A DNA stretch of 28,396 nt from Bacillota bacterium (GTDB lineage: Bacteria > Bacillota > Clostridia > Christensenellales > SZUA-584), in assembly GCA_023410595.1 (NCBI GenBank), contig JAEYPO010000014.1, positions 1 through 28,396 of the forward strand, in the 5' to 3' direction. Position numbers and translations under genes: made by a program. Shown in pieces: positions 1-7,406 of the stretch (positions are counted from its first letter, which is position 1; each line of letters opens with the position of its first letter). Below the pieces are notes generated by a model, which searched no databases, was not told where the DNA came from, and saw only the letters and a list, made by a program, of their open reading frames with translations.

Positions 1-1
1 G

Positions 2-112
2 AAAGTAAGTGAAGAAGAAGTCGCCGCGGTAGCGGAAAGCATCAACAATAGACCGCGGAAATGCCTTGGCTGGTTATCCCCTAATGAATTTTTGGCTAAG
101 TGTTGCACTTGA
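2..112 (+). CDS. IS30-family transposase, C-terminal fragment (5' part outside the window)
   Basis: Reading frame 2 is open from the window edge to a TGA at 110-112 and encodes 36 residues. These include INNRPRKCLGWLSPNEF, the signature end of IS30-family DDE transposases (NNRPRK-LG..-P.E.F). It is the catalytic-domain tail of a cut-and-paste type transposase. The sequence across and just after the stop (TTGCACTTGAATTGACAATC, about 102-121) resembles the right inverted repeat typical of this family, so the element probably ends near 125. Only the 3' end is visible, so completeness and activity cannot be judged. Family assignment rests on this short motif. Confidence 0.8.
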   Translation, partial: KVSEEEVAAVAESINNRPRKCLGWLSPNEFLAKCCT

Positions 113-160
113 ATTGACAATCTGCCCACCTCCCCTGAAAGTGGAGGCTATTGGATTAGA

Positions 161-595
161 TTATTCCGTAAGTTTCGCTAACGTGCCGATAAGTCTTTTT
201 ACTTCAACAGTAATCTTATCTCTGCAAGAACGGTATATCTCTATATCACAGTCACGGGGGTCTGGAATTCCGTTGCCAAGCATATAGATTCTGTCTTCTG
301 AAACCCCGAACGACTCTTTCAATTCAACGATATGCCCTGGTTCCATCACAACGAATATTGTATTTCCACGGATATCATCATCTGCTAAACGTCTTCGCTT
401 TTTTGCTGATATATCAAGCCCGATTTCGCCGCAAACAAGTTGCGCTCTTCTTGATACCGGTTCGCCTTCGGCGGCTTTAGTGCCCCGGCTGTATACTATC
501 CAGTTTATACGCAGCTTATCCAGTTCGTTTTTTGCAATTATCTCCGCCATAGGCGAACGGCTAGCGTTGCCTGTACAAACAAAGCATATCTCCAT
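161..595 (-). CDS. Low-molecular-weight protein tyrosine/arginine phosphatase family protein
   Basis: The product is 144 residues, the usual length for the LMW-PTP/ArsC-like family. The N-terminus carries the phosphate-binding P-loop C-x5-R as FVCTGNASRSP (Cys6, Arg12), and the C-terminal part carries the DP pair of the general-acid loop (IPDP). The second cysteine often seen in the P-loop (GNxCRSP) is replaced by serine, giving GNASRSP. Bacterial relatives such as YwlE and PtpB dephosphorylate phosphotyrosine or phosphoarginine in the cytoplasm; which substrate applies here is not visible. I chose the ATG at 595 rather than one four codons upstream because the GGAGG overlaps the upstream ATG and lies 5 nt before this one. 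The gene stands alone, next to an IS30 end. Confidence 0.85.
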   Translation of the reverse strand: MEICFVCTGNASRSPMAEIIAKNELDKLRINWIVYSRGTKAAEGEPVSRRAQLVCGEIGLDISAKKRRRLADDDIRGNTIFVVMEPGHIVELKESFGVSEDRIYMLGNGIPDPRDCDIEIYRSCRDKITVEVKRLIGTLAKLTE

Positions 596-661
596 GTATT
601 CCTCCATATAAGCGCCACGCTTTATTGCAAGCGGGGTGTTTTTATACCAAAACTACCATTA

Positions 662-690
662 TTGACATAAAAAGTTAAAAGATGTATGCT
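662..690 (+). promoter_or_regulatory. Putative sigma-A promoter for the small membrane protein gene
   Basis: A perfect -35 TTGACA (662-667) is followed after 17 nt by TATGCT (685-690). A perfect TATAAT also occurs at 697-702 without a good -35 at standard spacing, so the exact -10 is uncertain. The start codon is at 726. Confidence 0.5.
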
Positions 691-725
691 GTTCACTATA
701 ATCAGATGTGTGGAGGGGTAAAGCT

Positions 726-971
726 ATGAAACAAAACAAAGATCTTGTCCGTTACGGTATTGCTTCCTTGTACGTGTTCTGCTTGTTCATGTTGATCGGC
801 AGGCTGATCTGTGCTGTTGGGTCTCCTGTACAGGACTTTGCTTTCTGGCTCGGGCAGCAAATATTTTTAATAAAAGTCGCGATATGGCTTCCGTTTATGA
901 TCGGCGTCATTATGCTTGCTATCGTATTCTTCCGCAATGTAAAAGCGTATAATAAAAAACCGCTGGAATAA
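726..971 (+). CDS. Small two-TM membrane protein, unknown function
   Basis: The product has 81 residues. Two hydrophobic segments (about residues 10-28 and 45-68) are separated by a short loop containing SPVQDF, and the C-terminus is basic (NVKAYNKKPLE). This fits an integral membrane protein with two helices. I recognise no family. The start at 726 is chosen because GGAGGGG lies 7 nt upstream; an in-frame ATG at 708 has no ribosome binding site. It has its own plausible promoter and ends only 9 bp from the convergent end of a signal peptidase gene, with no obvious terminator between them. Confidence 0.65.
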   Translation: MKQNKDLVRYGIASLYVFCLFMLIGRLICAVGSPVQDFAFWLGQQIFLIKVAIWLPFMIGVIMLAIVFFRNVKAYNKKPLE

Positions 972-980
972 TTGTGAAAC

Positions 981-1553
981 TTATATTCCGTGTATCTTGC
1001 CCGGCGGCCAGATGACGAACACGGCCTTGCCGAGTATCCTGTCGAACGGTATTGGGCCGACGTCGCGCGAATCGGTGGAGTCGTTCCTGTTGTCGCCCAT
1101 AACGACGACGCTGCCCGCGGGCACTATGAGCTCCTCCGTTTCCCTGTCGTGCGGTAAATTGAAATAGTCGTAATTCGGCACATCGTTAATATACAGCACG
1201 CCGTCTTCGATTTTTATACTATCGCCGGGTTCGCCTATGACGCGCTTAACGTACGTCTGGCTGCTGCCCGGGAACATGCATATGACTATATCTCCGCGTC
1301 CCGGCGGGCCGAACCAGTACGTCACCCGCTCCATGAAAACATACTCGTCGGTATAAAGCGTGGGCTGCATAGACGGCCCCTCTACGCGTATGAACTCGAA
1401 TACGAAAAACCGCAGCGTCAGCGCTATGACTACCGCGGCGGCTATAGAAATTATCCAGCCCTTCGCTTCGCGTTTCCGGTCGGCTATGCCGGACGCGGCT
1501 CCCGCCGCCTGCTCTTCATTTATCCTGTTATTATCGTCGGGCTGGTCTGGCAT
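981..1553 (-). CDS. lepB: Signal peptidase I (copy 1)
   Basis: This is a 190-residue membrane-anchored serine protease of the S26 family, which removes signal peptides from exported proteins on the outer face of the membrane. One N-terminal transmembrane helix (ISIAAAVVIALTLRFFVFEF) precedes the catalytic serine motif GPSMQPTL. Then come the lysine motif (VKRVIGEPGD) and the MGDNRNDSTDSRDVG box. The start at 1553 has AAAGGA about 7 nt upstream; a start 13 codons further up is less supported. It is the distal gene of a minus-strand cluster, 66 bp downstream of a second closely similar signal peptidase, so the pair appears to be a tandem duplication. Gram-positive bacteria often carry several type I peptidases with overlapping substrates. 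Confidence 0.93.
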   Translation of the reverse strand: MPDQPDDNNRINEEQAAGAASGIADRKREAKGWIISIAAAVVIALTLRFFVFEFIRVEGPSMQPTLYTDEYVFMERVTYWFGPPGRGDIVICMFPGSSQTYVKRVIGEPGDSIKIEDGVLYINDVPNYDYFNLPHDRETEELIVPAGSVVVMGDNRNDSTDSRDVGPIPFDRILGKAVFVIWPPGKIHGI

Positions 1554-1619
1554 CTGTTTTTCCTTTAATAAAGTATTACTAATAATAAACACCTCGGGAC
1601 ACCATGCGTTTTTGACGGT

Positions 1620-2204
1620 TTACAGCCCGTTTATCTTGCCCGGAGGCCAGATGACGAACTCTGCCCTGCCGAGTATCTTGTCGTACGGTATAGGGCCGAC
1701 GCCCGGGTCCCTTGAATCACGCGATTCATTCCTGTTGTCGCCCATAACCATCAGGCAGTCTTCGGGCACCGTAGTTTCAAAAAGGTCGTCCCTGTGCAAG
1801 CCGTTATAATAGTCGTAATCGGGCACATCGTTTACATACAGCACGCCGTCCTCGACTTTTATCCTGTCGCCCGGCTCGCCTATAACGCGCTTAACGAACG
1901 ATTCGTTGCTGTCCGGGAACGAGCAGATGACGATATCGCCGCGCATGGGATGGCGGAACCAATATGTCACTCGCTCCATGAAAACATACTCGTCGGTATA
2001 AAGGGTGGGCTGCATAGACGGGCCGTCCACGCGTATGAACTCAAACACAAAGAAACGCAGCGCGAGCGCTATTACTATAGCGGCGGCAAGAGAGATTACC
2101 CATCCCTTTGCCTCGCGCTGCCGGTACTCCTTTTTTCGCATTACCCTTGACTGCTCTTCGCCTTCTTCCGCTTCCGGCCGCTCTATGTCAGGTTGTTTTT
2201 TCAT
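1620..2204 (-). CDS. lepB: Signal peptidase I (copy 2)
   Basis: The product has 194 residues and the same layout as its neighbour: a charged cytoplasmic N-terminus, one TM helix (SLAAAIVIALALRFFVFEF), the serine box GPSMQPTLYTDEY, the lysine box (FVKRVIGEPGD) and MGDNRNESRDSRDPGVGP. It shares long identical stretches with the downstream copy, including FIRV-GPSMQPTLYTDEYVF and the WPPGKI-G end. The copies differ mainly in the N-terminal tail and the loop before the GDNRN box. The start at 2204 overlaps the end of the DUF951 gene by 17 bp, so translation is probably coupled; an AAAGGA lies 9 nt upstream. Confidence 0.93.
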   Translation of the reverse strand: MKKQPDIERPEAEEGEEQSRVMRKKEYRQREAKGWVISLAAAIVIALALRFFVFEFIRVDGPSMQPTLYTDEYVFMERVTYWFRHPMRGDIVICSFPDSNESFVKRVIGEPGDRIKVEDGVLYVNDVPDYDYYNGLHRDDLFETTVPEDCLMVMGDNRNESRDSRDPGVGPIPYDKILGRAEFVIWPPGKINGL

Positions 2205-2379
2205 CCGCCAATATCCTTTTAAGCCGTTTTACAAACACCTCGTGCGGAAGCATTACTATATGGCCACAGCCAAGGCATTTTATTTTAACGTCCATGCCGA
2301 CGCGAATTATGCGCCACTTGTTTTCACCGCAGGGATGAGGCTTTTTCATCTGGACAGTGTCGCCTAGTGAATAATCCAA
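2188..2379 (-). CDS. DUF951 family protein (YyzM-like)
   Basis: The family core begins DYSLGDTVQMKKPHPCG and continues with KIKCLGCGHIVMLPHE. This matches DUF951, a conserved Firmicute family of about 60-65 residues with unassigned function and a Cys-x2-Cys pair. The reading frame is open to 2514, but the family normally starts just before the LGD-VQMKKPHPCG block. I therefore chose a TTG at 2377-2379, preceded 7 nt upstream by a GGGGG that can pair with anti-SD through one wobble, giving 63 residues. An ATG at 2487 would add about 36 residues unlike the family. The 3' end overlaps the downstream signal peptidase gene. Family confidence is high; start confidence is moderate. Confidence 0.8.
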   Translation of the reverse strand: MDYSLGDTVQMKKPHPCGENKWRIIRVGMDVKIKCLGCGHIVMLPHEVFVKRLKRILADEKTT

Positions 2380-2687
2380 TACTGGGCCCCCGTTATCTGA
2401 TGGAAGCGATCCTTTTACTTGGGACCGCTTTAGATATATTATACCCAACGCAAAGTGTTCTTCAAGTATATTATCATGTTTTTCCATGTATTCCAACCCT
2501 GCGCTGTGCGGCATGCCGGTATTTTATAATAACGTTCGTGCGCGAAAGGCGCTGATTCGGCCGTGCGTTGTGCAAAGCGTATGAACGCTCCGTATTGTAT
2601 TTACAATTTATTAACGACGCTTTTGCTTGCAATAAATTTTTATTCATGAGAAAATACACGTAATCTCACTTACGGAGGAAACAAGTT

Positions 2688-3854
2688 TTGAAGAAAAATA
2701 TCGCGATATTGCTGTCTGCTGCATTGGCGGCTGTAATGCTGCTGGGAGCGTGCAGCAATACGCCTGCCGCAAGCCCCAGCCCCAGTCCCAGCGCCTCGCC
2801 GTCCGCGACGGACGATACTCTTGTTGTGGCGCAGATGGACGGACAGCCAGTAAATATGAGCGAATTCAAGGCGTGGCTTGACCAAAACATACAGGGCGGC
2901 TCCGCCGTGCTGGAAAACGAAGCGTACGCCTCGGAAATGCCCGAACTGCTCGATTCGTTTATAAGCTATAAGCTAATACACTCTGAACTGAAAAACAGGG
3001 GGTACCTTGATAACCTCACGTCCGAACAGCTCGAACAGGCTCAGCAGAACGCGCAGGACGAGATAGATTACGCTGTCAGCACATACAGCATGACGGAAGA
3101 AGAATACCTTAAGCAGACGGGCGTTACGAAAGACCAGCTGATTGACCAGTATAAGTTCTATACCGCCGCTAATATCGCTTACACCGATACCGCGCTGACC
3201 GGGGATACGAAGCCCAAAGAGGAAGACGTAAAGGCGGAGTATGACAAAAGCGTCGCTTCCGACCAGAAGACGATGGACGCCGACCCGACGCAGTACGTGT
3301 CAAGCGTAACCAGCGGAGCCACGGTATACTACGTACCCGCGGGCGTGCGCCTTGTAAGGACGGTGCTTGTTGGGTTCGACGAAGACATGGCGGGAGCTAT
3401 ATTAACGCTGCGCGAAGCCGGGTATGACGACCAGGCGAATCTTTTAAAGGACGAAGGCATAAAAGCCATAAAAGAAAAGGCGGAGGAGATGGCGGAGAGC
3501 ATAAGATCCGGCAAACTTAGCTTTACGGACGCCGTGGCGCAGTCGGACGACAAGGACATGCCGGCAGAAGGGTATCCCGTGGTTACGGAAGCGACGCAGT
3601 ACGACGACGAATTTACCAAGACCGCTATGGCGCTTGAGAGCGTCGGCAAGGTTTCAGAGCTTATCGTAACGGACGAGGGTTATCAGATGCTGGAGTACAC
3701 GTCGGAACTTCCACAGGGGCCGGTGGTGTACGAGAGCGTCAAAGACATGATAATCGCCGACCTGCAGACGTCGCTGCAAAGTGAAGCGTGGAACGCGCTG
3801 CTCGAACAATGGAAAACCGACCACAAGGTTGAGTGTAACTACGACGTACTATAA
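2688..3854 (+). CDS. PrsA/SurA-like lipoprotein (peptidyl-prolyl isomerase-type foldase)
   Basis: This is a 388-residue exported lipoprotein. It has a type II signal peptide with a lipobox (LLGAC, Cys21), then a Ser/Pro-rich linker (about 25-40) and a SurA_N-like helical chaperone region (about 45-190). The C-terminal part resembles a PpiC rotamase domain (about 215-345, with GYPVVTEATQ and VGKVSELIVTDEGYQMLEY). PrsA-type proteins assist folding of secreted proteins outside the membrane. The usual parvulin strand 'HILV' reads RTVLVGF here, so the active-site His appears missing and the domain may act only as a chaperone. The start is a TTG at 2688 with GGAGG 9 nt upstream. A strong hairpin follows the stop codon. 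Confidence 0.8.
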   Translation: MKKNIAILLSAALAAVMLLGACSNTPAASPSPSPSASPSATDDTLVVAQMDGQPVNMSEFKAWLDQNIQGGSAVLENEAYASEMPELLDSFISYKLIHSELKNRGYLDNLTSEQLEQAQQNAQDEIDYAVSTYSMTEEEYLKQTGVTKDQLIDQYKFYTAANIAYTDTALTGDTKPKEEDVKAEYDKSVASDQKTMDADPTQYVSSVTSGATVYYVPAGVRLVRTVLVGFDEDMAGAILTLREAGYDDQANLLKDEGIKAIKEKAEEMAESIRSGKLSFTDAVAQSDDKDMPAEGYPVVTEATQYDDEFTKTAMALESVGKVSELIVTDEGYQMLEYTSELPQGPVVYESVKDMIIADLQTSLQSEAWNALLEQWKTDHKVECNYDVL

Positions 3855-3865
3855 TATAAGGTTTA

Positions 3866-3887
3866 AAACCCGGCGTAAGCCGGGTTT
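3866..3887 (+). terminator. Terminator-like hairpin after the PrsA-like gene
   Basis: A 9-bp perfect stem, AAACCCGGC/GCCGGGTTT, encloses a GTAA loop 11 bp after the stop codon. The downstream T-tract is short (TTTAGCTTA). The core is repeated at 4061-4080. Confidence 0.7.
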
Positions 3888-3940
3888 AGCTTACTTACAA
3901 ATACTCTGGATTAAAAACAACTCGTAAAGTAATATACGAA

Positions 3941-4055
3941 GGCCGCTGATAAAGTCCCAGATACAAAGCATTTCGAGCATTGCGACGCAAGCGTAGCAGC
4001 GCTACGCTGAGGAACAAGCGGAGAAAGAACGCAGTAGTTGGGCTTTGTCACGGCC
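3941..4055. repeat. 115-nt imperfect inverted-repeat element, possible dispersed repeat or small structured RNA
   Basis: The ends GGCCGCTGATAAAGTCCCA (3941-3959) and TGGGCTTTGTCACGGCC (4039-4055) pair over 17 positions as RNA, with two G-U pairs and one bulged C. Inside lies a perfect 8-bp hairpin, AGCGTAGC/GCTACGCT with an AGC loop (3990-4008). There is no open reading frame. The element lies between two copies of the same terminator hairpin. It has the build of a MITE or REP-like intergenic repeat, but one copy cannot prove that. Confidence 0.45.
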
Positions 4056-4060
4056 TGGAG

Positions 4061-4082
4061 CCCGGCGTAAGCCGGGTTTTTC
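4061..4082 (+). terminator. Second copy of the CCCGGCGTAAGCCGGG terminator hairpin
   Basis: CCCGGC (4061-4066), loop GTAA and GCCGGG (4071-4076) are followed by TTTTTCT, a typical intrinsic terminator. The hairpin core is identical to that at 3869-3884, so the terminator appears duplicated around the 3941-4055 element. Confidence 0.7.
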
Positions 4083-4269
4083 TATTACGCTAAACGATGC
4101 GTTGCGTGTGGCGATGGAACCAAATAAGCTTTGCAGACGTCACAAAAAAGAGCGTTTACCGGCAAAAATGCGCGGTCTCAATTAAAATCAGAGCTTAAGA
4201 GCATAAATAGACGGGTGTTTGAATGGCTGCGCATAAAGAACGGCGGCGTATAAAAACTGATAAGTTGTA

Positions 4270-4299
4270 TTGAATTCCATGTATGCGGTGTGTTATATT
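4270..4299 (+). promoter_or_regulatory. Putative promoter for the structured leader and the DUF1015 operon
   Basis: TTGAAT (4270-4275) is followed after 18 nt by TATATT (4294-4299). Transcription would begin near 4306, giving a ~240-nt leader before the DUF1015 start at 4549. No gene is visible between 4083 and 4269. Confidence 0.4.
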
Positions 4300-4305
4300 T
4301 ACCGT

Positions 4306-4512
4306 ATGCTATTTGGGGGCAAGTGCCGAGCCGGCATTCTTGTCTTTGAGTGTAATCAAGGGAAAAACGCATTAAGCGTTTATACGCTGCTGCGTTGTAT
4401 CCCCTGAAAAGCCGTGAGGTTTTTTGAAGCATGGTACCGGGTAAAGCAAGACTGTCAGGCTGGTTATTATGTCCCGGAACCGAAGGTTGTTTGAGACAGA
4501 CGATAAAAAGAA
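4306..4512 (+). ncRNA. Candidate structured 5' leader or small RNA (four consecutive hairpins)
   Basis: Four stems follow one another. (A) 4318-4344: GGCAAG-TGCCG/CGGCA-CTTGTC. (B) 4359-4405: a three-part nested stem, AGGG..AACGCA..AGCGT/ACGCT..TGCGTT..CCCT. (C) 4407-4424: AAAAGCC/GGTTTTT with a GTGA (GNRA) tetraloop and a T-run. (D) 4433-4481: GGTaCCGGG/CCCGGaACC around a 31-nt interior. Stem C plus its T-run could work as an attenuator. I compared it by eye with lysine, T-box, SAM, glycine, TPP, FMN, cobalamin and c-di-GMP riboswitch motifs and with RNase P, SRP, tmRNA and 6S RNA, and saw no match. The identity is therefore unknown. The minus-strand reading frame across it resembles no protein. 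Confidence 0.4.
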
Positions 4513-4548
4513 TAAGGGTTTGATACATTTATAATTCAGGAGGCACTG

Positions 4549-6087
4549 ATGGAAAGGTCAGATAATGTCGGTATAATTTTTCCGGAAATACTTATACCGG
4601 AAGCAAAAATAAATTTGAAGAAATGGTCGGTAATAGCGTGCGATCAGTTTACATCTAATGAGGACTACTGGGCGAGGACGGCAAGGGCCGTAGGCGGCGC
4701 GCCTTCCACGCTGCATATTATAATGCCCGAAGCGTTTTTAAGGAACGGCGAAATTGACGACAGGATAGCACATGCAAAGTCCACGATGAGCAACTATATC
4801 GAGGACGGCGTGCTTGTGCGCCTTCCCAAAGGCGTCGTGCTCGTCGAACGCCAGACGGAATTTGGCACGCGCGTAGGGCTGATGATAGCCGTTGATCTTG
4901 AAAAATACGACGTGGATCCGTCTAAAAAGACGCTTATACGGGCTACCGAACAGACGGTTGCCGACAGAGTGCCCCCGCGGGTACAGCTGCGCGACGGCGC
5001 TATACTCGAATGCCCGCATGTGATGCTGCTCATCGACGACTTGAAGAACACCGTTATTGGCCCCCTTTACGAAGCAAGGAGCGAAGCGGTACAGGTATAC
5101 AACACGCCTCTTTTAATGGACGGCGGCAGCGTAAAGGGCTGGTTCTTCGAAGACGAGCAAATGCTCGATGGCATAGTAAAGGCTCTTGAAAAGCTTAAAG
5201 CGAAGTCGAAGGACGGCATGCTGTTTGCCGTGGGCGACGGCAACCATTCTCTCGTGTCCGCAAAGGCCGTATGGGAAAAGCATAAGGCGCGCCTTTCCGA
5301 GGAGGAGAGGGAGGTAAGCCCGCTGCGCTATACGCTTGTAGAGGTCGTAAATCTTTACGACAACGGCCTTTCCATGTTGCCCATACACAGGATGCTGTTT
5401 AACGTCGAGCCGTCTACTGCGCTGCGCATGCTGGTATCAATACTCAACGGCATGGGCTGCGAAGCGCGGATGATGTATACGAGGGGTACAAAGACGCCCG
5501 TAAAACCGGGCGTGCAGGTAGTATATTTCGAGTCTAAGATGTCAAAAGGGCGCATAGAGATATCGAAGCCGCAGCATGAGCTTGTAAGCGTGACTATGAC
5601 GCTCGCGCTCGACAGGCTGCTGCAGGAGATGCCCAAGGGCGAAATAGATTATATACACGGGGACGACGAGTTCCACGACCTTGCCAAAGAGCACGCGTGC
5701 TTAGGGTTTTTGATGGAACCTATGGTCAAGGAAGAACTGTTCCAGTCGGTCATAGAATACGGCGTGCTGCCGAGAAAGGCTTTCTCGCTGGGAAGGCCGG
5801 AGGAAAAGCGCTATTACTTTGAATGCAGGCTGCTCGTAGAAGCAAAGCCGCAGGAAGAGCCGGAAGCTGAGCCTGAGCAGCAGGCAGAAGCAGGCGAGCC
5901 CGAAGCCGTCGAAGCCGCCGAGAAAGCGCCGCCGCAGCAGGAACAAGCCGCTGAGGTATACGAAGCTCCCGCGGAATACGATGTTGAAGATGACGACGAC
6001 GCGTTTGAGGACGATTTTCTCGACGACGAGTCTCCGCGCAAAAAGAGAAAAGGATTATTCGGGTTCATTCGGAAGAGAGAAAAATAA
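4549..6087 (+). CDS. DUF1015 family protein with acidic, Pro/Glu-rich C-terminal extension
   Basis: The first ~430 residues match the DUF1015 family, including the conserved block VGDGNHSLVSAKAVWEKH and the N-terminal FPEILIPEAKINLKKWSVIA. Family function is not established; members often sit near amino-acid biosynthesis genes, as here beside aspartokinase. The protein (512 residues) is extended past the usual end by about 80 residues. This tail is rich in Pro, Glu, Ala and Gln, then a run of Asp (VEDDDDAFEDDFLDDES), and ends in a basic patch (PRKKRKGLFGFIRKREK). The tail looks disordered. The start ATG has AGGAGG 5 nt upstream. The stop overlaps the aspartokinase start (TAATG), so the two are probably translationally coupled. 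Confidence 0.85.
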   Translation: MERSDNVGIIFPEILIPEAKINLKKWSVIACDQFTSNEDYWARTARAVGGAPSTLHIIMPEAFLRNGEIDDRIAHAKSTMSNYIEDGVLVRLPKGVVLVERQTEFGTRVGLMIAVDLEKYDVDPSKKTLIRATEQTVADRVPPRVQLRDGAILECPHVMLLIDDLKNTVIGPLYEARSEAVQVYNTPLLMDGGSVKGWFFEDEQMLDGIVKALEKLKAKSKDGMLFAVGDGNHSLVSAKAVWEKHKARLSEEEREVSPLRYTLVEVVNLYDNGLSMLPIHRMLFNVEPSTALRMLVSILNGMGCEARMMYTRGTKTPVKPGVQVVYFESKMSKGRIEISKPQHELVSVTMTLALDRLLQEMPKGEIDYIHGDDEFHDLAKEHACLGFLMEPMVKEELFQSVIEYGVLPRKAFSLGRPEEKRYYFECRLLVEAKPQEEPEAEPEQQAEAGEPEAVEAAEKAPPQQEQAAEVYEAPAEYDVEDDDDAFEDDFLDDESPRKKRKGLFGFIRKREK

Positions 6088-7406
6088 TGAAGGTTTGTAA
6101 ATTCGGCGGAACTTCTCTCGCAAACGCCGTACAGATAATGAAGGCAGCGCAGATAGTAAAAGCGGATCCGCAGAGAAGGTACGTCGTTCCTTCCGCGCCC
6201 GGCAAGAGGTTTGAGGGCGACAAGAAAGTGACCGATCTGCTTTACGCTTATTTCGGCGCGGCAAACGAGGGCGGGGACCACGAAGCGATATTCGCTGAAA
6301 TATCGCAGCGTTATATTGAAATACGCGACGAACTCGGCATAGATACGGACATAGAACGTTATCTTGGCGATATACGTTTAAACGTGCTCTCCGGTGCGTG
6401 CGAGGATTATACGGTGAGCCGCGGGGAGTATCTTAACGGCCTGCTTATAGCGGATTATCTTGGATATGAATTTATTGACGCTGCGGAAGTCGTGTTCTTT
6501 GACGCTTCGGGCGCGTACGAGGGCGAGAAGACGAGGATAGTAATGCGCGAGCGGCTGCACACCTGCGAGCGAGCCGTGATCCCCGGGTTTTACGGAAGCA
6601 AACCGGACGGAGAGATAAAGACGTTTTCGCGCGGCGGCTCGGATATAACGGGCGCTATAGTGGCGCGGTCTGCGCGGGCCGAGGTTTATGAGAACTGGAC
6701 GGACGTGCCCGGTTTTCTCGTTGCCGACCCACGTATTGTTGAGGACCCTAACGTCATAAAGCGCATAACGTACAGGGAGCTGCGCGAGCTCTCGTATATG
6801 GGCGCCACCGTGCTGCATGAGGACGCAATATTCCCCGTGTTCAAAGCGAACATACCTATAAACATAAGGAACACTAACGACCCCGAATGTCCGGGCACGC
6901 TTATAGTGCCGAATATGGTCGATGACGATACCGACACGATAACCGGTATAGCGGGCAGGAAGGGCTTTACCGTTATATCCGTGGAAAAGGCCAAGATGAA
7001 CGCAGAGCTGGGGTTCGGCAGGCGCGTGTTGACGGCGCTCGAAAAGAACGGGATAAGATTTGAGCATATGCCGTCGGGCATTGACACGCTGGGCATAGTT
7101 TTAGCGAACAGTGAGCTTAATGGAAAACAGTCGGACCTTATCGACGATATATACGCGTCGTGTCAGCCCGATTCGCTCGAGGTGTTCACCGGTGTCGCGC
7201 TCATAGCTACGGTGGGCCGCGGTATGATAAGGCACATAGGCGTTGCCGCCAAGCTGTTTTCGGCGCTTGCGGAGGGCGGGATAAACATCCGCATGATAGA
7301 CCAGGGCTCAAGCGAGATAAACATCATTGTGGGCGTGGAAGAAAAAGACTTTGAGAGAGCGATAAGGGCTGTTTATCGCGCGTTTTGCGACAAGGATAGC
7401 TGCTGA
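6087..7406 (+). CDS. Aspartate kinase (YclM/ThrD-type, two C-terminal ACT domains)
   Basis: This 439-residue enzyme phosphorylates L-aspartate with ATP, the first step toward lysine, methionine and threonine. The N-terminal amino-acid kinase domain shows KFGGTSLA (residues 5-12), the SAPGKR block and FSRGGSDITGA. The C-terminus carries two ACT-type regulatory domains (about 290-360 and 365-435, with GMIRHIGVAAKLFSALAEGG and IDQGSSEINIIVGV). Such domains usually bind lysine or threonine for feedback control. The sequence around the N-terminus resembles Bacillus YclM more than DapG or LysC; this is a judgement by eye. It overlaps the upstream DUF1015 stop and the downstream transporter start by 1 nt each, so the three form one operon. 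Confidence 0.92.
   Translation: MKVCKFGGTSLANAVQIMKAAQIVKADPQRRYVVPSAPGKRFEGDKKVTDLLYAYFGAANEGGDHEAIFAEISQRYIEIRDELGIDTDIERYLGDIRLNVLSGACEDYTVSRGEYLNGLLIADYLGYEFIDAAEVVFFDASGAYEGEKTRIVMRERLHTCERAVIPGFYGSKPDGEIKTFSRGGSDITGAIVARSARAEVYENWTDVPGFLVADPRIVEDPNVIKRITYRELRELSYMGATVLHEDAIFPVFKANIPINIRNTNDPECPGTLIVPNMVDDDTDTITGIAGRKGFTVISVEKAKMNAELGFGRRVLTALEKNGIRFEHMPSGIDTLGIVLANSELNGKQSDLIDDIYASCQPDSLEVFTGVALIATVGRGMIRHIGVAAKLFSALAEGGINIRMIDQGSSEINIIVGVEEKDFERAIRAVYRAFCDKDSC

Noticed and set aside
129..147. CCTCC/GGAGG hairpin as terminator of the phosphatase gene
   Set aside because: Five base pairs with a 9-nt loop and no T-run on the minus strand; too weak to call.
4178..4528. Minus-strand open frame of 116 codons in the gap before the DUF1015 gene
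   Set aside because: No ribosome binding site, no domain-like pattern, and the region is better explained by palindromic stems.
4306..4548. Lysine riboswitch or T-box controlling aspartokinase
   Set aside because: The conserved L-box blocks (AGAGG-GC, GCCGAAG in proper order) and the T-box GGGTGGNACCGCG are not present.
6378..7067. Long minus-strand frame (229 codons) opposite aspartokinase
   Set aside because: Antisense shadow of a clear kinase gene; the composition is unlike a protein family.
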